NCBI GenBank assembly: GCA_026874595.1
Contig: CM049313.1
Span: 70,114,659-70,178,658, forward strand
Reading direction: 5' to 3'
Length of the DNA: 64,000 nucleotides
From: Sipunculus nudus
Taxonomy: Eukaryota > Annelida > Sipuncula > Golfingiida > Sipunculidae
Within the stretch, counting starts at the first letter, position 1; each line of letters opens with the position of its first letter. Under the pieces are notes generated by a model, which was not told the DNA's origin, ran no database searches, and worked only from the letters and a program-made list of their open reading frames with translations. The position numbers were made by a program, and so were the translations under genes. Shown one piece after another: positions 57,633 to 64,000 of the stretch.

Positions 57633-58525
57633 TACGGTGGCTCGTATAGGACATGCACAGAATTATTTTTATCTCGTTCCCACGAGATAGTATCTCGTTC
57701 CCACGCGTTAGTATCTCGTTCCCACGCGATAATTATCTCGTTCCCACGCGTTAGTATCTCGTGGCCACGCGATAATTATCTCGTTCCCACGCATTAGAAT
57801 CTCGTTCCCACGCGTTAGTATCTTGTGGCCACGCGATAATTATCTCGTTCCCACGCGTTAGTATCTCGTTCCCACGCGTTAGTATCTCGTTCCCACGCGT
57901 TAGTATCTCGTGGCCACGCGATAATTATCTCGTTCCCACGTGTTAGTATCTCGTTGCCACGCAATAATCATCTCATTCCCACACGATACTGTCGCGTGGC
58001 CACGCGATAATTATCGCATTGGAACGAGATAAATGTAGACAGATAATACAGTAAGACCTACATCTTTAATCCTTGAGGCATGTTTCTATACACTGGATGA
58101 AGACTATGGTCAATTATTTGCATGAATTTAGAGCGGACTTAATATGCTGAGACCTGAAATGATACAACGGGCAATCGTACAACACTCGTGGGCCATGATT
58201 GTTTGGAGAATGTGTGATATATATATATATATATATATAAATAAGGGCCGTAGCCTGACACAAATGGCAGGGGAGGGATTTGATGGGGTAATCCCCGAGG
58301 GGGTGGGGGTGGGGGTGGGAGGGGGTCTCATCCTTCCAAGGTTTTTTTGGTCAATGCTTATTAAGTAAAACAGTACCTCTTTTTAGGGAGATTATTTGTT
58401 ATTTGGCTGGCAATGGATTCATTTACACACAGAATATCAACTTTTTTCACCGCAAATCCCGGAGTCTGCGGCCCTGTATATATGGTACTCCAAGTACTGA
58501 TTGCTCGAAGCGCCCGAGCAGAAGA

Positions 58526-58592
<67 letters not shown>

Positions 58593-59556
58593 CATATATA
58601 TATGTGAGGGTGCAAATACCCAAAAATAATAGAGTGGATGTTTTTATACATATCAATATGGCTCAACCCCCCCCCCCCCCCAAAAAAAATAAAATTTATT
58701 AGGGGGGCTCGGCCCCCGCGCATCCCCCCCCCCCCCCTCACGGTTTCGCCGCCTATGAATATATAACTTAAGTTTTATTGTGGAAAGAAAAATGTGAAGT
58801 GGAAGAATGAGCAAATTTCTCGTTAAAAGATCTCCTTAACCCCTCCCCCCAGTCATAATGAAGTGGCATGGCTGAGACCTTTTGTTGTAAGCTTCTCCCT
58901 TGAGACATAACACAAACCGACATGTTGTTTACCCTGTTCTGTATACCCGAAATTAAATAACTCCAACCCTAGTCCTAAAAAATAAGATTTTCTGGGAAGC
59001 TAAAATACAAACAAGTGTTTCAGTTTAATTCATGTTTGGTACACAAGGGTTTATATCACCCTACCCTAAAACAAACTCAATACAGTTTTCCATGAACAAA
59101 TAAAAATGGCCTATAGTTGAACCAACGCAATGAAATGGTGAACCAACATAATGAAAACTGCTGAAATTTACCTCATAGCATTCGGCGCAAACACACATAC
59201 AACGAAATACTTACAAACAATTTAAGCTGAATCGACGCTTGATATAAAACAGAACACAGACATTCTTGTCCAAATGAGGGCTTAAGCTAGCATGGCATAC
59301 TTACGCGTGGCCACGCGATACTAACGCGTGGAAACGAGATAATTATCGCGTGGGAACGAGATACTATCGCGTGGGAACGAGATAATTATCGCGTGGGAAC
59401 GAGATACTATCGCGTGGGAACGAGATAATTATCGCGTGAGAACGAGATACTATCTCATGGGAACGAGATAATTATCGCGTGGGAACGAGATACTATCGCG
59501 TGGGATCGGGAACGAGATAAAAATAATTTTGTGCATGTCCTATACGAGCCACCGTA
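57633..59556. mobile_element. Foldback element, 1.9 kb, with tandem-repeat inverted arms
   Basis: Both ends carry the same inverted terminus, TACGGTGGCTCGTATAGGAC followed by ATGCACA and AATTATTTTTATCTCG. Inside, the left arm (57676-58032) and right arm (59302-59520) are arrays of ~20-bp units of the type TATCTCGTTCCCACGCG, in opposite orientation. The centre (58034-59300) holds a (TA)n tract, poly-C runs and no transposase. This is the architecture of Drosophila FB foldback elements. The immediate flanks (aatcgc / aattgc) are only a weak target-duplication candidate. Confidence 0.8.
58531..58600. repeat. (TA)n microsatellite inside the foldback element
   Basis: Interrupted TA tract, followed by poly-C blocks at 58666-58681 and 58725-58738. 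Confidence 0.95.
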
Positions 59557-59943
59557 AATTGCTTTACAGAGGATGTTAATTTTAATATTAAATGGCAAAC
59601 ATGCTGATATAAGTTCAAACAAGACTCCATACCTCGTATATATCTATCAGAGTTCAATACCTGTTGAGAGGCGTGTGGTCACGCGTGTATAGATCCTTTT
59701 ATATAATTATTATATTGAATACAGATCTTGCGGTATAAACTTCCGACATGAGACACCCGTGTTTAAGTCAGCACTGAAATCCGACATGCGACATCTGGAT
59801 TTAATCCGTATCAAATGAACAATGGCCAACAAGGTTTTGAAACTGAAATGCTTGCAAACAGGAGGAGTCGATCAGGGTTTGATACGAGCACTAAAATACG
59901 ACAAAAACGTATTCCGAGGCGCGATTTTTTGTTTGCTTTTAGA
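59557..59943. other. Unassigned sequence
   Basis: An ATG in good context at 59822 (acaATGGcc) opens a 72-codon frame whose end lies in the duplication below. I recognise no domain and do not call it a gene. Confidence 0.35.
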
Positions 59944-59944
59944 G

Positions 59945-60097
59945 TTTGGCCGCACTTGGACCCGTAGAGACAGAGAACTGGTCGGAATCACGCGTCGGGC
60001 AAGATGGCAAAATAGAGATTGGCCGCACTTGCACCCGTAGAGACAGAGAAAAGGTCGGAATCACGCGCGGGCAAGATGACAAAATAGGATTAAAGAA
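59945..60097 (+). repeat. 76-bp tandem duplication
   Basis: 'ttggccgcacttg.acccgt' ... 'ggtcggaatcacgcg' ... gggcaagatg occurs at ~59945 and ~60021. Confidence 0.85.
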
Positions 60098-60099
60098 TC

Positions 60100-60880
60100 T
60101 AAATACAACTGCCTGATGTAGTTGCTGGATATTATCAATATCTATTATATACACATCATCGTGTTTTCTACAAATGAATACATAAATAAACTACCACACA
60201 CAAAAAACATGGAAGTGTGAATTATGTTGATTTGTTTTACAGAGCTCGTCCCTTTTCACACCGACAAAGGCTCCCTAGGATGCAATATATACTTGACCTA
60301 AAGAGTTGTTTTTATTACCTTTCTGTTTTGGTTAAAGTGGGGCGACCGAGTTTTTTTAAGTGTTGTTTATTCGAGATAGACGATATTTTCCCCGTGTCAA
60401 GTTTAAGGTTCGAGGTTGTATACATGTAATAGTGTTCGGGCGATGACCTTTACTATGTATATGTAAAGATAACGGAACTAAGCGACTTTTAGAGCAGGCC
60501 TGGTGTGATAAAAGTGACAACTCCAGGAGATCTCCTTCTGAGAGTGAAAAAAATCTTTGTGAAGTGCATCAATCCATTTTAACAGCATTTTATCTTCTAC
60601 AAGACATAAATTTATAAGTTTTCAGGAGACATTTTAATGTAATTATAATTCAGCCTTGCTCCGATTGATCCCCTTTTCCGCGACTATGATAGTCCTATTG
60701 AAGATAATACATTATCCATAGGACTAAGATATACCGCCAAACACAAAGACACACATACACACACACCTAATTTATCCTTTAAAACTGGCACACAAAATTA
60801 CACCTGAAATATCCTTAAAACTAAGTTTTTGTTGGAGTCTATCGAATTTATTTTTTCATTTTTTAAAATCCGCAACGATG
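60100..60880. other. Unassigned sequence
   Basis: No supported gene or named repeat. Confidence 0.4.
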
Positions 60881-61435
60881 GTTCACTTGATCCGGGCACT
60901 GCAGACGATCCTTTTTAAGCGCAGTGCGCATGCTCGTAGTAATGGTATGTTGAGGGGGTCTGCACCCGTCCTGCGAGTGTGGATAACAACAATTAAACTA
61001 GTAATTTCTCTGACTCTGGGTGGATCAACAAATGCCCGAGCAGATTGACTCTGCCTGCCGACTTTTGAGGAATCGTGCGGGTATGACATGAGGCAAGTGA
61101 TTCAGTCAGCTGGTTACACAGAAAATACAGCTGCCGAGGCAGTGTTAGTTAGTGCAGGGAGGAACTAACGTAAAGCTTTAGTGAGGTATAGGGCTTCAAT
61201 GAAGATGTAACAACAGCTGAACAGCCTAAGTACTGGTGCTCCTCGTTTGTATTCACAACAGCGACTACAGTAGCCGCTGCTGATTTTGTTGCGAACAGTT
61301 CCATCTAGACGCCCCAGGCTGTAAAAGGGCCCTTACGGACAATTGTAACAGACTTTACCACTGATCGTCCCCCGCCCCGGGGAGCCAAGTTCGGGTGATG
61401 TTTCTTTTCGCTTATCAGTAGACTGGTTCCCTTCA
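60881..61435. other. GC-richer unique sequence, possible promoter/5' UTR
   Basis: This is one of the few long balanced-composition stretches. It contains 'gtgcgcatgctc' (NRF-1-like GCGCATGC) near 60925. Frames are short on both strands. A promoter or first non-coding exon is possible, but there is no direct evidence. Confidence 0.25.
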
Positions 61436-62754
61436 AACATTATTTCAACGAGTAAACTGGCGGCGACCATGACTTGCTGCCGACCATCTGTGTAAAGGTT
61501 GTTATGACTGTGCGTGTCTGTATAAATGGATGTGTCGTTTTAAATGGAAAGCTGTCATTAGGAAAAGCTGCTGACCGATGAGCGGCGCTTTGGCCGACAA
61601 TTACCCACTCAGCTGACCAGATTCTTGTATTCTTTTCCCAAAATAAACGTATAAAATACGTAAAACATTGAATAGTCACTAAAATGGTCTGTTTTCAACA
61701 ATACATCTAGCAACATTCACCTGTTTTGCAGTTTCCCGTTAAATGAATGGTTGGTCGTGCACCATGAAAACGTCCACCTGTTCATTTCCCAGCTGTTGAG
61801 TGGCAAGTTGTGCCCAGTCCATCTGAAACGTCAGTTTCAGACTGAGGTTATTTGAACCGACCTTGTCATAATAAGTTTGGTCAGGACCGATATTAATGTA
61901 AACCCAACATGCAAAACACAACATACTTGAAAAAAATGGTTGATGTATATATACAAACATATAGGCCTATTTTGTTATATTTTTACATATGTGCTTTCAG
62001 GCTTTCAAGAATCAAATTACAAATTTGTTTAACACATATTATATTTATATATGCCTATACTTGATATAATTAATTAATTTCACTCTACAATAACGTGCAT
62101 ATGTTTGCTAAAACTTCAGACATTATAATTCATAAAATGTTTAAGAATTGGCACGTGACGTTTTACGTCCCTTTTGTATCTCTGAATGATATACCGGAAT
62201 ATTTGAATCCGTTCCTTAGCAAAAAGATATGGTGGGCGTGGCTTGATTACATGAAGGACAGGTATAAAATCAAGAAATCAGCTAGATGGAGGGCATATTA
62301 AAAAATACCTAACCACATGAAAATAGTAAAGCCATGAAACAGATCATAAGGCTGAGTATATATTAAATATTATTACTGATTACCTCATTACATAACTGAC
62401 TGATCAGTCTTCCGTCATATCTATACATTGGAGTCTTAGCGCTACTACAATAGAGCATTGTATGCGACAATAACAAAGCCCGGTACAGATTTAATGACGT
62501 GTATCGGAAAGCATTTAGGCAAATCAATAAAAATAACTGAGGCAGTTAAAATGGCAGGCTCTTACCTGAGGCAGCTATATGTATATCTAATTGTACACCT
62601 GTCAAATAACTCAAGTTTTGTTCAATAAAAATAACATAACTGGTATTTTCCTTCCGACAATTAACAGAGGTCGTCTTTGGAAACTTAGTTAATGGGGCTC
62701 TCAATCATGTACAATTATAGAGCTATATTTTACTCATATTACACATATTTATTC

Positions 62755-62755
<1 letters not shown>
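61436..62755. other. Unassigned sequence with weak open frames
   Basis: A minus ATG frame at 61739-61960 (73 codons, ...LATQQLGNEQVDVFMVHDQP...) looks partly protein-like, but it has no recognised domain or splice support. Confidence 0.3.

Positions 62756-62759
<4 letters not shown>

Positions 62760-62820
<61 letters not shown>
62760..62820. repeat. (TA)n microsatellite
   Basis: About 30 TA units. Confidence 0.98.
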
Positions 62821-62826
<6 letters not shown>

Positions 62827-64000
62827 TTTTTTTTTAACTTTGTAATTGCTTCAAGGCAAAAAGCACATATGTAAAAAATACCCAAATATGTATGTCTATA
62901 TGTCTATAAATACATATATATACCAACCATGCTATTATGTGTGTTGTGTTTCGTATGTTGTGATTACATTTATACAGGTATTAATGTAAACCAACAGGTA
63001 AGGTGATTGACAGCTAAGTCGCGCGAGGCGCATATAATGACGGTCATAAGGATTTACACTTTATAGTTTGTACATTCACATGTATTCCTTTCTGTTATTT
63101 CTCACTCGTATTCCAGTTCAAGATACATTTAATTAAAGTAGCTTTACACAGTCATATCGTTGAACTTGGATGGTTGGTCATTGCACTGCAGTTTCAAATT
63201 GACTGACTTCACGACTCGAAGTAATGCCTACTGAGTCATAAATGCATGCATGTTTGTAAATATAATATAAATTCCATATCGACAAAAAAGTAAATGCAAC
63301 ATTGACAATACTAAAGGCCTATATAGTATTTGATATGTTGAAAATTTTAAAAAGAAACAAATAGAAAGCATCATATGGTAAAATGTTTTCTCACTGCGAT
63401 CATATAATTAAAATATACTTGGCATGCAGCCACTTCGCAAACCGCTTGGTCGGGCATCGTTCTGTACATATAGAGTAGTATAACATTGTTAACATAAGTC
63501 GATTACACACTGGCTAATAACTGAATAAGACTGGATTATCAACACATACAGGTAATTGTGCCCATTTCCTGGAAATCAGAATATGCATTAATTAGAAAAA
63601 TGCATTCTAATGAATGCAAGCCTCCGCCATGTGGGGTTCCCTATTGTGGCATGCCCCCCAACCCTTGTTTGCGTTCACTTATTCGGCCCGTATTCCCAGG
63701 TTCATGGATAAGGGACTACATTTGTGAATAATTCTTGATGATGTCCCTGAATCCGGATCATGTGCCGCGCGCACACCAAAATCTAATCCTGGCCATTCCC
63801 GAAATGCCCTGAAACTTTCATGAGATTCCGTTAATGACTACATGCGTGAGTTATGTTGTAAATAAACACAAAATCACACAAACGAAGTTGAACGCACACT
63901 CTTCTGGGGAAGCAACATACAAAGACCAGTCAGTGCTTTCTTCAACCATCCTTTGTTAGTTTATAGAGAAGGCAAAATAACACGTATATGCAACATAAAC
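62821..64000. other. Unassigned sequence to the window end
   Basis: No gene or clear repeat is seen on either strand. Confidence 0.4.

Noticed and set aside
57660-58030. CRISPR-like periodic repeats
   Set aside because: Units are contiguous palindromic words without unique spacers and are mirrored at 59.3-59.5 kb; this is a foldback element in a eukaryote.
58361-58741. YIYIYI-type ORFs, also at 27210, 45412 and 62692
   Set aside because: Translated (TA)n microsatellites.

Overview
This window is animal nuclear DNA: strongly AT-rich, with intron-split genes in a sea of interspersed and tandem repeats. There are no bacterial-type operons, no CRISPR array, and no rRNA or functional tRNA gene that I can support. 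A recurrent element beginning AGCTCAGCTGACTATAAGTC plus (CCGT)n, foldback and Penelope-like elements, and a TIR adaptor gene together suggest a mollusc, most likely a bivalve. That assignment is inference from repeat style, not a database result.

Layout. 1-2.25 kb: tandem arrays, including a 660-bp higher-order dimer. 2.5-6.9 kb: interspersed elements. 7.0-15.5 kb: the main gene, on +. Its three last exons (7036-8623, 12851-12996, 15257-15459) are joined by matching splice phases and encode a TIR domain, a charged helical segment and a RHIM amyloid motif, a TRIF/TICAM-like adaptor layout. Its introns are full of repeats. 16-26.7 kb: large AGCTCAG-type elements, a 27-bp minisatellite and a 4 x ~597-bp tandem array. 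27.2-28.6 kb: two head-to-head Penelope-like fragments with a dimeric tRNA-derived SINE. 29.46-29.58 kb: a small exon-like ORF with a second RHIM core. 30.7-31.3 kb: a LINE reverse-transcriptase remnant between direct repeats. 35.19-36.70 kb (+): a two-exon gene for a small secreted eight-cysteine protein. 38.46-44.19 kb (-): a gene with a signal peptide plus PAN/apple-like first exon and a last exon resembling an ILEI/FAM3 domain. 40.4-41.4 kb: a ~156-bp tandem array inside that gene's intron. 46.4-48.6 kb: SINE and another AGCTCAG element. 49.7-51.2 kb: decayed Gypsy pol (-) interrupted by an inverted-repeat element. 52.7-53.3 kb: decayed LINE. 54.4-57.1 kb: three unrecognised coding-like stretches. 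57.6-59.6 kb: a 1.9-kb foldback element whose arms are arrays of palindromic words. 59.6-64 kb: mostly unassigned.

The most interesting content is the probable innate-immune signalling gene (TIR+RHIM) and, 14 kb downstream on the same strand, a second candidate RHIM exon. Also notable are the overlooked small secreted cysteine-rich gene, which is only visible by joining a signal-peptide exon to a distant exon, and the foldback element. All gene models here are read by eye from splice signals, frame and motifs. No alignment or transcript evidence was available.
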